Notes: generated by a model not told the origin, from the letters alone. A DNA stretch of 64,000 bases from JALZAI01 sp038212215 (GCA_038212215.1 JBBQUT010000014.1:1-64000), one strand, 5' to 3'; positions 46,014-55,099 are shown, numbered from the stretch's first letter. Made by a program: numbers and translations.

Positions 46014-46255
46014 CTCGCCCGGCCAGAACCCAGCAGCGCGGAGGAGATATCCAGCGTCCTAATGGTCAAGTGCTCACCGGCAACAATGCCCGGGGCCACG
46101 ACATCCCAGCAGCGGTTACATCTCCTCACGACCAGCAGGCGCACGGTCTGTTGCAAGACCTCATCGAAGATCAGTGCCCAAGAGTGCTGACCCGCCAGCC
46201 GCTACCAGAGCCGAGCCTGCCAAACAGGCCCGGCAGAAGCCATTAGTGCCACTGA
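46014..46255 (-). ncRNA. Possible bridge-RNA region of the intact IS110 element
   Basis: About 240 non-coding bases upstream of the transposase, within the likely element end. Local pairing is visible, for example GCCGAGCCTG/CAGGCCCGGC around 46210-46235. Position and size fit the bridge RNA described for IS110 elements. The assignment is inference without folding. Confidence 0.35.
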
Positions 46256-46263
46256 GGATGTCT

Positions 46264-46357
46264 CGACCATCAGCAGCAGATGGCCATCGCGGTCGGCGAG
46301 GTCGAGCACGTGAACGCCGTCGTGGTTGAACAAGGCATCCGTGCGCACGCAGTACAT
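46264..46357 (-). pseudogene. Possible ISL3-type transposase N-terminal scrap
   Basis: An ATG at 46357 opens a frame reading RTDALFNHDGVHVLDLADRD and then GHLLLMVET before running into the IS110 end. The strand pattern resembles the N-terminus of ISL3-family transposases (a V-x-V-LD strand pair). The fragment is short and the match weak; IS110 may have inserted into it. Confidence 0.25.
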
Positions 46358-46572
46358 CCTGGGCCGCGCACAGCACGACGTAGGCTCGGCCGGCGTCGAG
46401 GTCCCTCTGAAGGGTGTGCTTGTTCGGTACCGATTCTGGACGGCCTCGACCCGCCTCGACGCTCAGTGACTGCCGGGCGTTGCATCCACCCCACCCTCAG
46501 TTCCGAGCGGCCCATAATATTGATGCGCGAATCTAATCGGAGCGAGAGGCTGGGCGCTCACCATCGTTAGCC

Positions 46573-49545
46573 CTACGGACGATCCTCTCCGAGCGCCACT
46601 TGAGTTGCCGCGACTTGCGACTGTAGGTCCACCAGGCCGTACATCTCGGCGAGCCTCCGAGCGTTTGTGAGCTCAGCTGCCGCCTCGGCGGGTCGACCTT
46701 GCTTTCGAAGCACGACGGCGAGATGCAGTCCCGTGATCACCAGGCCGCTGGGGTTGCCGATCTGCTCCTCTTTCTGACTACTCCGCTGGTACCACTGCGC
46801 GGCTCCGTCGAAGTCCCCGCGCGCCTCCCAGGCGAGACCGAGGTGATCGTAGGCGGTGGCAAGCATGTGGCTATCACCGATGGCGTTCGCGATTCGTATT
46901 GCTTCCCACGAGTGGTCGGCTGCAGCATCTACGTTGCCCCATTGCACTTCCAGATATCCGAGAACGGCGTGTACGGCGCCCAACTCCTTGGCTTCCTTTT
47001 GCCGCTCGCTGATGGTGCGCGCTGTTACATAATGTTCTCGGGCCAGCGCCTCGTCACCGAGTCGATCCCAGGCCAGAAAGCCGAGTTCTCGATGTGCCGA
47101 CGCTTCGACCTGAAAGTCGCCGGTTTGCCGTGCTTTGGAGAGCGCCGCGTCAAACCCCTGGCGAACGTCATCGACCGACGCGCCGCGCTGCCGATGTACC
47201 CATGCGAGGCTTAGCATTGCGCCGGCCCAGCCTTCGGTGACCCCGGATTCGGCGCATGCTTCAAGGCATCGGTCTAGATAGTCTTCTGCCTCTCCGAGGC
47301 GTCCGCGCGCCGAAGCGATGCGCCCAAGCCGGTACAGCGCAAGCGCAACGAGTGAGGACAGTCCGGCCGAATGACCGGCGTCCTGACTGTTCTGGAAGTG
47401 GGCCGCTGCTTCGTCATAGCGACCCTGCAAATCCGCGACTTCGCCAAGGAAGAAAGCAGACTGCGCAATAGCCGCCGCACTCTTTGAAGCAACGGCTACG
47501 CCGCGTGCCTCACGCTCAACGATATCGGCGTATCCCCATCGGAGCAGAGCTGGACCCGCCCACAACAAAGCCAATGCGGCCGAGTCGGGGTCGCGGGCCG
47601 CGACGAGATGAAACACCTCCTCCAAACCTGCTTTGGATTCGTGTAAGTCTGTCGGTGGCGCCATACCTCGAACCAGCCGGTAGTACTGCGCCGCACGACG
47701 GTGAGACCAATCGGCGGTGCCCGAGGTCATGGCGTGACAGGCAATCCGACGCGCCGATTCCGTTACAACGATCGTGCCGCCTTCGGAATCAAACTCGACG
47801 AAGAGCCGCTGGACAAGGACCGAAAACGCCACTCCTGAGCCAGGAACGAGCTTGTCCAGATCCGTGCGGAGAATCGGAACTCGCAAGACAGCAAGCTGAT
47901 CCAGCAAGCTCCGCGCGTCTGGCGGCAGCTCGGCCAGGGACTGACTCCATAGCGCATCCACTGCGATCTCGACCTCCGACGACTCAAACAGCTCCTGAGG
48001 GCTTCCGCCGCCCTGTGATATCCGTGCCCCGAACACCCGCAGTGCTGATGGCATCGCACCGTACTGCGCGGCAGCTCTGCGCAAGGTTGCTTCGTCGAGC
48101 ACGGATGCTCCGGAAGCTCGGAGCAGCTCCACGGCGCCCGCCGGATCCAGACCGGTCACTCTTCGCTCTGTCGTCACGCCAATCGGGATTTCGACACGAC
48201 TCGGATCCAGCACGGGCAACGTTTGGCTTGTTGCAATCAGTTTTGCAATATTTGCCGATGTCAGAATTTTCTTCACAATCTGGCGCAACACCGGATCTCG
48301 TATCTGCCCTGTGGAGTCAAGCCAATGATGTAACCGGTCGAATACTATTAAGTATCGCTTGCGCGTCAGCGCGCCTAAAAGTTGCGCCAGCAACTCCCGA
48401 GGCCGAGAAGATTGCGGATTTTGCCACAGACCTTGAAGAGCGCTATCGCCGTGCTCAGCTAGGACCGCATGCACCTGCGCAAGAAAAAAGCTTGCGGTGC
48501 CATCAGCGTCCGAACAGCTTATCCATAACACATCTTCGAACAATGCCCGATGTTGAGCAAGCGCTTTCGCTGCGATATACCGTTTGCCCCAGCCGGGCGG
48601 GCCTGCCAAGATGAACAGCCGACGCGCCTCGTCAACGAAAAAGTCGTCGACTTCTTTCAGCAGACTAGTGCGGTCAACGAACGTTCCGACGGCTGGGACC
48701 GAATCTCGCATGACCGTCGCCGTGAAATCGTAAACGGGCTCGCCAAGACGCGAGACGTCCCTAACACACTGGGCAACGAAGCGAAACGCGTCCGCGTCGC
48801 GCGATAGTGGCTTGACGATCGCACTGTGACTACCACGCACCCTGATCGTCCGGCTTGATGGCACACCGAGACTCGCACTCAGGGTGTCGACCCAATAGTC
48901 GGTAGATCCTAAGACTGCCCAGACCGCAAGACTTTCTCGGTCGGCTCGCTCGGAGCCGTCTATGACCAAGCGGCTCGTGAAGAAAGTGTTGAGCTGAGTC
49001 ACTAATTCGCCATGTGCAGCCAAAGCTTGACCGTCCGTCGTGAAATGCCGGGCTAGCCAAGGTACCCGAAGTGAGCCTGCTTGAGGCGTGGCCATGAGTA
49101 TCAATCCACTGACTCGCGGCGAATGCCGGAAGGTTCCTGCGTCAACAAGGTGCTTGACCGCAATCTTGGCGACGAGCCCACCCATGCTGTGCCCGATTAG
49201 AATAATCCGACGATATGGTGCTGCTTGCCTGAGAATGCCGGCGAGTACCTCAGCTTCGGAAGCGAGAGGAGCAGATCGCCGAAAGCGGACGCGCCTCGAG
49301 AGCGACCTGTAGGCGAACATCCCAATGTCAATACTCGGCAACTCGCTGAACAGTAATCGTGGGAACTGACCCCATGTCGACCGGCGACCGTATCGACGCC
49401 CGCCTAGGCCGTGCACAAAGACGGCGAGGTCCATGCTTCGCGTGAGCTCGGAGCGCTGATGAATCACCAGTGGTTCGTCGCCCAATGAGCCGTCACCAGG
49501 CTCTAGAAATTCCGCCTGAACAAGCCGATGCACGCCAAACTCCAT
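46573..49545 (-). CDS. Alpha/beta-hydrolase - STAND NTPase - TPR protein
   Basis: A 990-residue three-part protein. Residues about 38-270 are a lipase/esterase-like alpha/beta hydrolase: AVFVHGLGG oxyanion region and LIGHSMGGLVAK nucleophile elbow (Ser about 121). About 290-560 is an NB-ARC-like NTPase with FVDRTSLLKEV, AGPPGWGKRYIAAKAL (Walker A, about 318) and LIVFDRLHHWLD (Walker B), then VTGLDPAGAVELLRASGAS. The Walker A lysine is kept but the next Thr/Ser is Arg. About 660-985 is a TPR array (AQSAFFLGEVADLQGRYDEA, ALYRLGRIASARGRLGEAED, HLGLAWEARGDFDGAAQWYQ). Sensor repeats, switch and killing enzyme match STAND antiviral proteins (Avs-like); the function is inferred. It lies 29 bp downstream of a glycosyltransferase gene. 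Confidence 0.78.
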   Translation of the reverse strand: MEFGVHRLVQAEFLEPGDGSLGDEPLVIHQRSELTRSMDLAVFVHGLGGRRYGRRSTWGQFPRLLFSELPSIDIGMFAYRSLSRRVRFRRSAPLASEAEVLAGILRQAAPYRRIILIGHSMGGLVAKIAVKHLVDAGTFRHSPRVSGLILMATPQAGSLRVPWLARHFTTDGQALAAHGELVTQLNTFFTSRLVIDGSERADRESLAVWAVLGSTDYWVDTLSASLGVPSSRTIRVRGSHSAIVKPLSRDADAFRFVAQCVRDVSRLGEPVYDFTATVMRDSVPAVGTFVDRTSLLKEVDDFFVDEARRLFILAGPPGWGKRYIAAKALAQHRALFEDVLWISCSDADGTASFFLAQVHAVLAEHGDSALQGLWQNPQSSRPRELLAQLLGALTRKRYLIVFDRLHHWLDSTGQIRDPVLRQIVKKILTSANIAKLIATSQTLPVLDPSRVEIPIGVTTERRVTGLDPAGAVELLRASGASVLDEATLRRAAAQYGAMPSALRVFGARISQGGGSPQELFESSEVEIAVDALWSQSLAELPPDARSLLDQLAVLRVPILRTDLDKLVPGSGVAFSVLVQRLFVEFDSEGGTIVVTESARRIACHAMTSGTADWSHRRAAQYYRLVRGMAPPTDLHESKAGLEEVFHLVAARDPDSAALALLWAGPALLRWGYADIVEREARGVAVASKSAAAIAQSAFFLGEVADLQGRYDEAAAHFQNSQDAGHSAGLSSLVALALYRLGRIASARGRLGEAEDYLDRCLEACAESGVTEGWAGAMLSLAWVHRQRGASVDDVRQGFDAALSKARQTGDFQVEASAHRELGFLAWDRLGDEALAREHYVTARTISERQKEAKELGAVHAVLGYLEVQWGNVDAAADHSWEAIRIANAIGDSHMLATAYDHLGLAWEARGDFDGAAQWYQRSSQKEEQIGNPSGLVITGLHLAVVLRKQGRPAEAAAELTNARRLAEMYGLVDLQSQVAATQVALGEDRP

Positions 49546-49574
49546 CCCGAGCGCTAGATCGATGTGTCTGAATG

Positions 49575-50831
49575 CTAACGCGCCGCTGGCACCGATGGCG
49601 TCAGTTCTGTGCCTGTCAACACCATCAGGCGAGGGTCAGTGATGAGCATTTTAAGGGTGTCTTCGTACGTTCTGAGGTGGGTGGTTGCGACAACGGGCCA
49701 TGCCGTGCGTGCCGCCAACTCAGCCAATACATTTCGAACCGCAGCGGCGAAGGGGGGGTCGTCGAGGATTCTTCCGAGGAGCTCTGCGAGTTCGGCGGGG
49801 CGATTGGGGTTGACCAGCAACTCGTCGCAGATTTCAGCGAGCTCTTGGAACTTCGGCGTACGCGATCCCACGACTATCGCTCCAGCCCCAATCGCTCGAT
49901 GCAGGATGCCGCTTGTCGACCGGGTGTCCTCGTCGTACACGCACAGCACCGCGTCCGCCGCGCTGAGAACCTGGGTCATGCCCTCCTCTGATACGGGGTC
50001 TCTCGCAATGATGAAGTTGTCACGTAAGCCGAGATCAGCCGCTCGTGCGGCGCAGCGATCGACGTACGCGCGCGCCTCGGGTAGTGGTTCGCCTCGTAGG
50101 AAGCCGCCAATCCACAGCATAGCGCTAGTACGTTCGGCCGCTACGCGGGCGAATGCATCGATTACCATCTCAACGTTCTTCGATTTCCGAAGGTATCCGG
50201 GAACGACAATCAATGGCCGACCAATCGGAAGATCCACTCCGCCAGAGCCCCTCGCGCTTCGACGCTCGACTAAGAGGCTCCCGTGCGGGATAGTTGTCAC
50301 CTTGTGCGATGGCACTCCCTGACGAATTAGTGTCCGTCTGATCGAGGTATCGTGGTGCACGATTATCAGATCGGCCAGTTCACCCAGGCGTCGCTGGTAC
50401 GCCTCGATAGAGGCACCGCTCAGAGAGAATCCGCGCGTCCACCCGCAGCCGAGATCTACACTCAGGTTGGTATGCACGGTGTGCATCGTGACTATTATCG
50501 CGCAATTGAGGTCACGCAAGCGACGCAAGAGCTGGATGAATTGCTCATCGGCCCCAAATATCCCGTACTCATGCTGAATGTGTACGACGTTGGGCTTAGT
50601 TCGTGCTACCGAAACATAGATTTCGTCGAAGCTGACCGGTTCGGTTACTGACTGATAAGACTCGACGTTCGGATAGTCGCGAATCTCTTCTCGGCCACAA
50701 GCCACAACGGACAATTGGATGCCGTGGACGCCTGACTGGTTAATACCGGCAAGCAAGTACTCTGTATAACTCGCGATGCCGCAATATTCGCTGACCGACC
50801 GAGTTACAATTGTGATTCGCTTGCCGAGCAA
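49575..50831 (-). CDS. Glycosyltransferase family 4-like
   Basis: A 418-residue GT-B enzyme. The N-terminal half has EYCGIASYTEYLLAGI (glycine-rich acceptor loop), NVVHIQHEYGIFG and TIPHGSL. The C-terminal half has PLIVVPGYLRKSKNVEMVID, LWIGGF and the sugar-nucleotide region YDEDTRSTSGILHRAIGAGA ahead of LVNPNRPAEL. It transfers a sugar from an NDP-sugar to an unknown acceptor in the cytosol; no membrane segment is seen. It is the first gene of a two-gene operon with the hydrolase-STAND-TPR protein, an unusual pairing. It may modify the partner or be a chance neighbour. Composition is lower in GC than the flanking genes. Confidence 0.82.
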   Translation of the reverse strand: MLGKRITIVTRSVSEYCGIASYTEYLLAGINQSGVHGIQLSVVACGREEIRDYPNVESYQSVTEPVSFDEIYVSVARTKPNVVHIQHEYGIFGADEQFIQLLRRLRDLNCAIIVTMHTVHTNLSVDLGCGWTRGFSLSGASIEAYQRRLGELADLIIVHHDTSIRRTLIRQGVPSHKVTTIPHGSLLVERRSARGSGGVDLPIGRPLIVVPGYLRKSKNVEMVIDAFARVAAERTSAMLWIGGFLRGEPLPEARAYVDRCAARAADLGLRDNFIIARDPVSEEGMTQVLSAADAVLCVYDEDTRSTSGILHRAIGAGAIVVGSRTPKFQELAEICDELLVNPNRPAELAELLGRILDDPPFAAAVRNVLAELAARTAWPVVATTHLRTYEDTLKMLITDPRLMVLTGTELTPSVPAAR

Positions 50832-51191
50832 AGTGTCACCTCCTACCGGTAAACGCTCGTGGTCGTCGATGAGCGGACGTGAGTCAAAGCCTGAACGCGC
50901 TCAGATCGAAACGCGCCTGTCAATCAGGCTCCTCTCGCGTCGATGTGCCGTCAAGGTTCCGCGTTGATTCATCAAAAGTGCGCGCGTAGGGGTAGTCGTT
51001 GACTCATGGAGGAATGCGCGCGTAGCCCGGATCTTCCACGACCCCGTTGTTGATCATGGTGTTCGGTGCGGTGTCGCGCCGTTGGGGTGATTTTGCCGTT
51101 GGGGTGTGACGGGTTCGCCCGAGGCCGCTTGGGTTCTCGCCGGTTCCACTGGCCGGTGGTGTTCTGGTTCGTCGGGGCAGATGATCGTCGT
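50832..51191. other. Intergenic region before IS1380 remnant
   Basis: No gene recognised in 360 bp. The left part should contain the promoter of the leftward glycosyltransferase-STAND operon. Duplicated CGTTGGGGTG near 51080-51105 may be the degraded end of the IS1380 element. Confidence 0.35.
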
Positions 51192-51690
51192 TCAACCGGG
51201 CGCCGGCAGGGACTGCAGCGTGGTGATCATCTGCGCCAGCAGCTCAGCCCAGGGCGCGTGCGCGAGAGGTGCAGTTGTCTGCCGCGGGCGTGGTCGGCCA
51301 GACGCGCCGCGACGCTGAACAGCCGTAGCCGTAGGCGTTTGGGTGCCCACCGGCGTGCGTGGTGAGCGTGCAGGGTGAGCATCTGCAGCCAGGCGGTGAG
51401 CTCGACGGCGAGGGCGACGATGGCGCACCAGATCTGGTTCTGGGTTGAAGTCATGCAGCGGCAGGTTGCGCAGTCCGGTGTCTTTGGCGATGCGGATGCG
51501 GTCCTCGCAGCGGGCCCAGCGTCGGTGGCGCAGTTCGAGATCGGCGAGCTGGCCTCGGGCAGTGTTGGTGGCGAACGCGGTGACCCGCATCCCGTCAGGA
51601 TCGGTGAGCCGCAGCTGGGCGCCGGGGTGCGGTCGTTCCTTGCGGATGATCACCCGCATCCCCGCCGGCCACGACTTGAGCTCCTAGTGA
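51192..51690 (-). pseudogene. IS1380-family transposase C-terminal fragment, frameshifted
   Basis: The frame starts mid-protein (MRVIIRKERPHPGAQLRLTD, then LELRHRRWARCEDRIRIAKD). It shifts near 51453 into NQIWCAIVALAVELTAWLQM and later shifts back to WAELLAQMITTLQSLPAPG. These are the C-terminal landmarks of IS1380 transposases (R-RCEDRIR-AKDTGL-NLP and NQIW). The DDE N-terminal two thirds are absent and at least two frameshifts are present. Confidence 0.82.
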
Positions 51691-51778
51691 CGGCGCTGCC
51701 TGCCTCCACAATCTGCCAGCGGGCGCTGCGCACACAGCTGGAGCGCCCGCGCCATGCCCGCGGGCCTACGGTGGAGCC

Positions 51779-52333
51779 GTGCCGATGCTGCGCGCCGTGC
51801 CCGCCGACCTCGTGGCCGTGCTGCGCGCCATGCGTCGAGTCGAACAAGCGGCCCAGGGTCTCGCGCAGCATCGCCGAGCCGCGCACGGAAGCGCTGCGCT
51901 GTTGCTCACCGCTACCGACGCTGGCTGGTCGATCCCGGAGTTGTCCCAGGCGCTCGGCGTCCCGGACCGGACGCTGCACGGCCGTATCGCCCGAGCGCGG
52001 CAGCGCACAGCCCGCATCGCACCGGGTCTGCTTGTGACGCCGCCGCCGACACCGCCGACCAAACAACCGCGGCTGTACCGGCACTGGCCTGTCGAGCAAC
52101 GCGAGTGGCTCTACGCCAGCGAAGCATGCACATTCGCCCGCATCTCCTACGCCACATTGGTCAACTGGCGCAAAGCCGGCCTGCTGCCCGCCGCAAGACC
52201 GGTCAGGACGACTCAGTACATCTACGACCGCGACGACTTCGAACGGATCGCTCGCGCACCGGCCTACAACGGACGCGGTGTCCGACACTCGGCAGTCCTC
52301 GGCGAGATCAACGCACCGTCGGGGCACCGATAG
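51779..52333 (+). CDS. Helix-turn-helix DNA-binding protein
   Basis: A 184-residue protein from GTG 51779. It carries a first HTH near residues 48-80 (GWSIPELSQALGVPDRTLHG) resembling sigma-region-4/AsiG-type helices, and a second near 118-145 (YASEACTFARISYATLVNWR) resembling excisionase/MerR-type winged helices, followed by YDRDDFERI. Both are DNA-recognition patterns, so it is probably a small regulator or a directionality factor of a mobile element. No partner gene is adjacent. It is convergent with the truncated cpaF gene. Confidence 0.55.
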   Translation: MPMLRAVPADLVAVLRAMRRVEQAAQGLAQHRRAAHGSAALLLTATDAGWSIPELSQALGVPDRTLHGRIARARQRTARIAPGLLVTPPPTPPTKQPRLYRHWPVEQREWLYASEACTFARISYATLVNWRKAGLLPAARPVRTTQYIYDRDDFERIARAPAYNGRGVRHSAVLGEINAPSGHR

Positions 52334-52795
52334 GGTGCCGGTCGCGGACCGTACTCGCTGAACCAGCGCGGCGACCTGCTCCAGCAGTGCCGCCGACGGC
52401 ACGGCGAGGTCGAGGTGCACGATGTGCACGATGTGCAGTCGGATGTCGGTGCCCGGAACGGCGTGAATGCGTGGCGTTGGTCCGAGCGCGCAGACCAGCC
52501 GTTGCGCTGCTCGACTGGCAGCGGCGGCGCGTGGTGCAGGTGGCGTTCGTCCAGGCGGAACGTCCAGACCGGTGTGAGCGTAACCGAAGAAGCTAAAGCC
52601 CGACAATCACGCACGCACGATGATCACGTCGCCGGTACGGACGTACCGGAAGACCGTTCCCTGCACCCGCATTGGCTGCCCGGAGCGGTCGGTATTTTCG
52701 GCTACACCGGGCAGCCGACGCCAGGGCCGAGGACTAGCCGAGCGGGATTGCCGACCTTGTCGTTGCGGCGAGGTCAAGTGCCGCACCATGAACGG
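52334..52795. other. Gap of 460 bp, nothing assignable
   Basis: Long frames on both strands lack family signatures. A minus-strand segment at 52607-52789 ending MRVQGTVFRYVRTGDVIIVR looks weakly protein-like and may be a scrap of the sequence that replaced the 3' half of cpaF. Confidence 0.3.
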
Positions 52796-53482
52796 TCACA
52801 ACACATGCCGGATCGGGGTGTTGACCATCGTCGTCTTGCCCGATTGGGTGCCGCCTGCCACAAGAATGTTGAGCCCGGCAGCGACGGAGGCTTCCAGGAA
52901 ATTAGCGGCGTGCTCGGTGAGCGAGCCCACCGCAACCAACTCCTCGACCGAGGTCAGTCCGAGCACGAATTTGCGGATGTTCACCGCCATGTGCCGCAAC
53001 GTGATGGACGGGATCACCACATGCAGGCGCGAACCATCGGGAAGCATCGCGTCGACGAACGGGGTGCTCAAATCGATACGCCGTCCGGACGTCCGCAGCA
53101 TCCGCTCGACGAGTTCAGCCAGCTCGTCGCCGGACAAGATCAGCGTGGTCAGTTCGGAGCGCCCGCGCCGGGCGACGAACACCCGGCCGGGCTCGTTGAT
53201 CCAGATCTCCTCGATCGTCGGGTCGTCGAGGAAAGGTTGCAGCGGGCCGAATCCGGCGACCGCGTTGAGCACCGCCCGCGCGACCTCGCGGACGTCGCCG
53301 AGCGGAGGCAGCTGCGAGGTCGTGCTGCGGTCGAGGTAGTCGGACATACTCGCCTCGACCATGCGGGCCACGGTCGCCGGTTCGGCCACCGGATCGAGCC
53401 CTCGGCGGCGCACCAGCTCACGCACTTCGGTCTCGACGATCGTGCGCCCCGTAGGCATCCGTACCCCCATCCGTACGGCCAA
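52796..53482 (-). pseudogene. cpaF: CpaF/TadA secretion ATPase, truncated after Walker A
   Basis: The first about 225 residues of a type II/IV secretion ATPase: VARMVEASMSDYLDR helical domain, GFGPLQPFLDDPTIEEIWIN, VFVARRGRSE, DLSTPFVDAMLPDGSRLHVV and Walker A VAGGTQSGKTTMVN. The frame then ends TPIRHVL-stop. Walker B, the His boxes and the rest (normally another about 200 residues), and the tadB/tadC genes that usually follow, are absent. The break is abrupt, as after a deletion or insertion. The remaining protein could bind but not hydrolyse ATP. Confidence 0.85.
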
Positions 53483-53698
53483 CCCGCCATGAGCAATCAG
53501 CGCAGCGTAAGGGCAATTGGCGCCCGCGCCTAACGCGCGGCCCTACCTGTGGACAACGTCTCTGGTGGGGACTGCCCCCGATACCATCGCAATTCCGCTC
53601 AGAATTGTTCGTCGGCGACCAGCGCGGATACTGAGCCGGAGGCGGTTGCGGGAACCGCGCGCGGGTCTACGCGGTTGTACTCATAGAAGGAGGCCGTC

Positions 53699-53866
53699 AT
53701 GTCGGTAGCGAAGGTTTTGCTGGTTCTGCTCGCGATCTGGGTTGCGCTCGGGGTCATCGGGTTCATCATCAAGGGCCTGTTCTGGCTCTTCGTCGTCGCG
53801 TTGGTCGCGTTCGGTTTCACGCTCGCGATCTCCGGGCGCCGCCGCGGGATTCTCACTCGCCGATAG
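53699..53866 (+). CDS. Small hydrophobic membrane peptide, 55 residues
   Basis: The ATG at 53699 is preceded by AGAAGGAGG at ideal distance. The product has two membrane-spanning stretches (VLLVLLAIWVALGVIGFII and LFWLFVVALVAFGFTLAI) and a basic tail SGRRRGILTRR, giving a hairpin with both ends probably inside. Similar small membrane peptides are common in actinobacteria, of unknown function. It is too short for usual gene callers but its start signals are among the best in the window. Confidence 0.7.
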   Translation: MSVAKVLLVLLAIWVALGVIGFIIKGLFWLFVVALVAFGFTLAISGRRRGILTRR

Positions 53867-53899
53867 CATTTTCCCGCCGGCGACGGCGCGCCTCGGCGA

Positions 53900-54490
53900 T
53901 CACGACCGGTGCGTAGCGCGGCGGCGGAGCCACTCATCTCTGGTAAGTGCGTACTCGACTTCGCCGTATTCGCTGCCGGCGATCGGTTCGTCCCAGGTGA
54001 CGCGGAACGTCCGGACGTATGTCAGGCCGGCCGAGACCATGGTCGCGCGAGAGGCGGCATTGACCGCCATGGTTTCCGCGAAAATGCGGGATAAGCCGAG
54101 ATCGTCGAAGCCGTGGCGGATCAGCTCGCGCGCGCCTTCGCTCGCCAGGCCTTGTCGCCAATACCGCGGTAGCAGCCGGTAACCAAGCTCAGCCGGTCCA
54201 TCCACGTGGCCTTGATCAACGCGCTCGGGAGGCTCGAGAATCCACCAGCCGACGAACTTTGCGGCCACGAACCCTGCCCAGAATCCGAGGCCGGGCACCC
54301 GGGCCGCTGCCGCCAGCCGGCGCCGGTGCAGCTGCTCGACCTCGTCCCGGCTTCGCGCCCGGCCGTCGCCGAGGTAGCGCATCACCGCGCTGTCGGAGTC
54401 GAGCTCGACCTCATGCTCGAGGTGTTCGTCGGCCAATGGGACGAGGGTGACGCGGGAGCTGCGCAGCGCGGACTGCGACATGGGTGCCAT
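53900..54490 (-). CDS. GNAT acetyltransferase, RimJ/RimL type
   Basis: A 196-residue protein from ATG 54490 of the Acetyltransf_3 group. It opens with LRSSRVTLVPLADEHLEHEV and has the acetyl-CoA region ELGYRLLPRYWRQGLASEGA followed by RIFAETMAVNAASRATMVSA and VEYALTRDEW. Family members acetylate N-termini of ribosomal proteins or small molecules; the substrate is not readable. Divergent from the next acetyltransferase. Confidence 0.85.
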   Translation of the reverse strand: MAPMSQSALRSSRVTLVPLADEHLEHEVELDSDSAVMRYLGDGRARSRDEVEQLHRRRLAAAARVPGLGFWAGFVAAKFVGWWILEPPERVDQGHVDGPAELGYRLLPRYWRQGLASEGARELIRHGFDDLGLSRIFAETMAVNAASRATMVSAGLTYVRTFRVTWDEPIAGSEYGEVEYALTRDEWLRRRATHRS

Positions 54491-54577
54491 CCTGGCGGAC
54501 CGCGCCCGTCCGCGTCCACGAGCATGCCGATCAAACGGATACCCGCGGCCGGTTCACCGGTGTTCTACGGTGAGGCG

Positions 54578-55075
54578 GTGTCACCAGTGCTCCGACCCGC
54601 TACCCCGGATGACGTGCCGGCGATCGCGCGCATCTACGGGCACGCGGTTCGGGAGAGCGTCGCAACGTTCGACGTGACTGACCCGCCGCTGTCCTATTGG
54701 CACGAGAAGTTTGCGAGCGTCGAGTCCGGTGACCATGTCGTCGTCGTTGAGGAGGCGAAGGTGGTGGTCGGGTACGCCTACTCGACCCGGTTTCGTCCCC
54801 GGCCGGCCTACGCGCGCACTCGTGAGACGTCGGTGTACTTCGCGCCGGAGGCGGTGGGCCAGGGTTTGGGCGGGCTGGCCTACTCGCAACTGCTTGCACT
54901 GCTTCGCGCGGACGGGATGCACAGTGCCGTGGCGGTCGTGGCGGAGCCGAATCCCGCGTCGGTCGGGCTGCACGAATCGCTCGGCTTCGAGCTGATCGGG
55001 ATTCTGCGGGAGGTCGGCCGGAAGTTCGACCGGTGGATCGATACCCGGTGGTACCAGCTCCGTCTTGAGCAGTAG
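54578..55075 (+). CDS. GNAT acetyltransferase, phosphinothricin/methionine-sulfoximine type
   Basis: A 165-residue protein. I use GTG 54578, which gives the family start SPVLRPATPDDVPAIARIYG; ATG 54523 would add 18 unlikely residues. It has ESVATFDVTDPP, VVVEEAKVVVGYAYSTRFRP, YFAPEAVGQGLGGLAYSQLL (acetyl-CoA loop), VAEPNPASVGLHESLGFELI and WIDTRWYQLRL, matching Pat/Bar-like acetyltransferases. These acetylate the amino group of glutamate analogues using acetyl-CoA. Confidence 0.85.
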   Translation: MSPVLRPATPDDVPAIARIYGHAVRESVATFDVTDPPLSYWHEKFASVESGDHVVVVEEAKVVVGYAYSTRFRPRPAYARTRETSVYFAPEAVGQGLGGLAYSQLLALLRADGMHSAVAVVAEPNPASVGLHESLGFELIGILREVGRKFDRWIDTRWYQLRLEQ

Positions 55076-55099
55076 GTCAGCTCAACCGACACGCCACGC

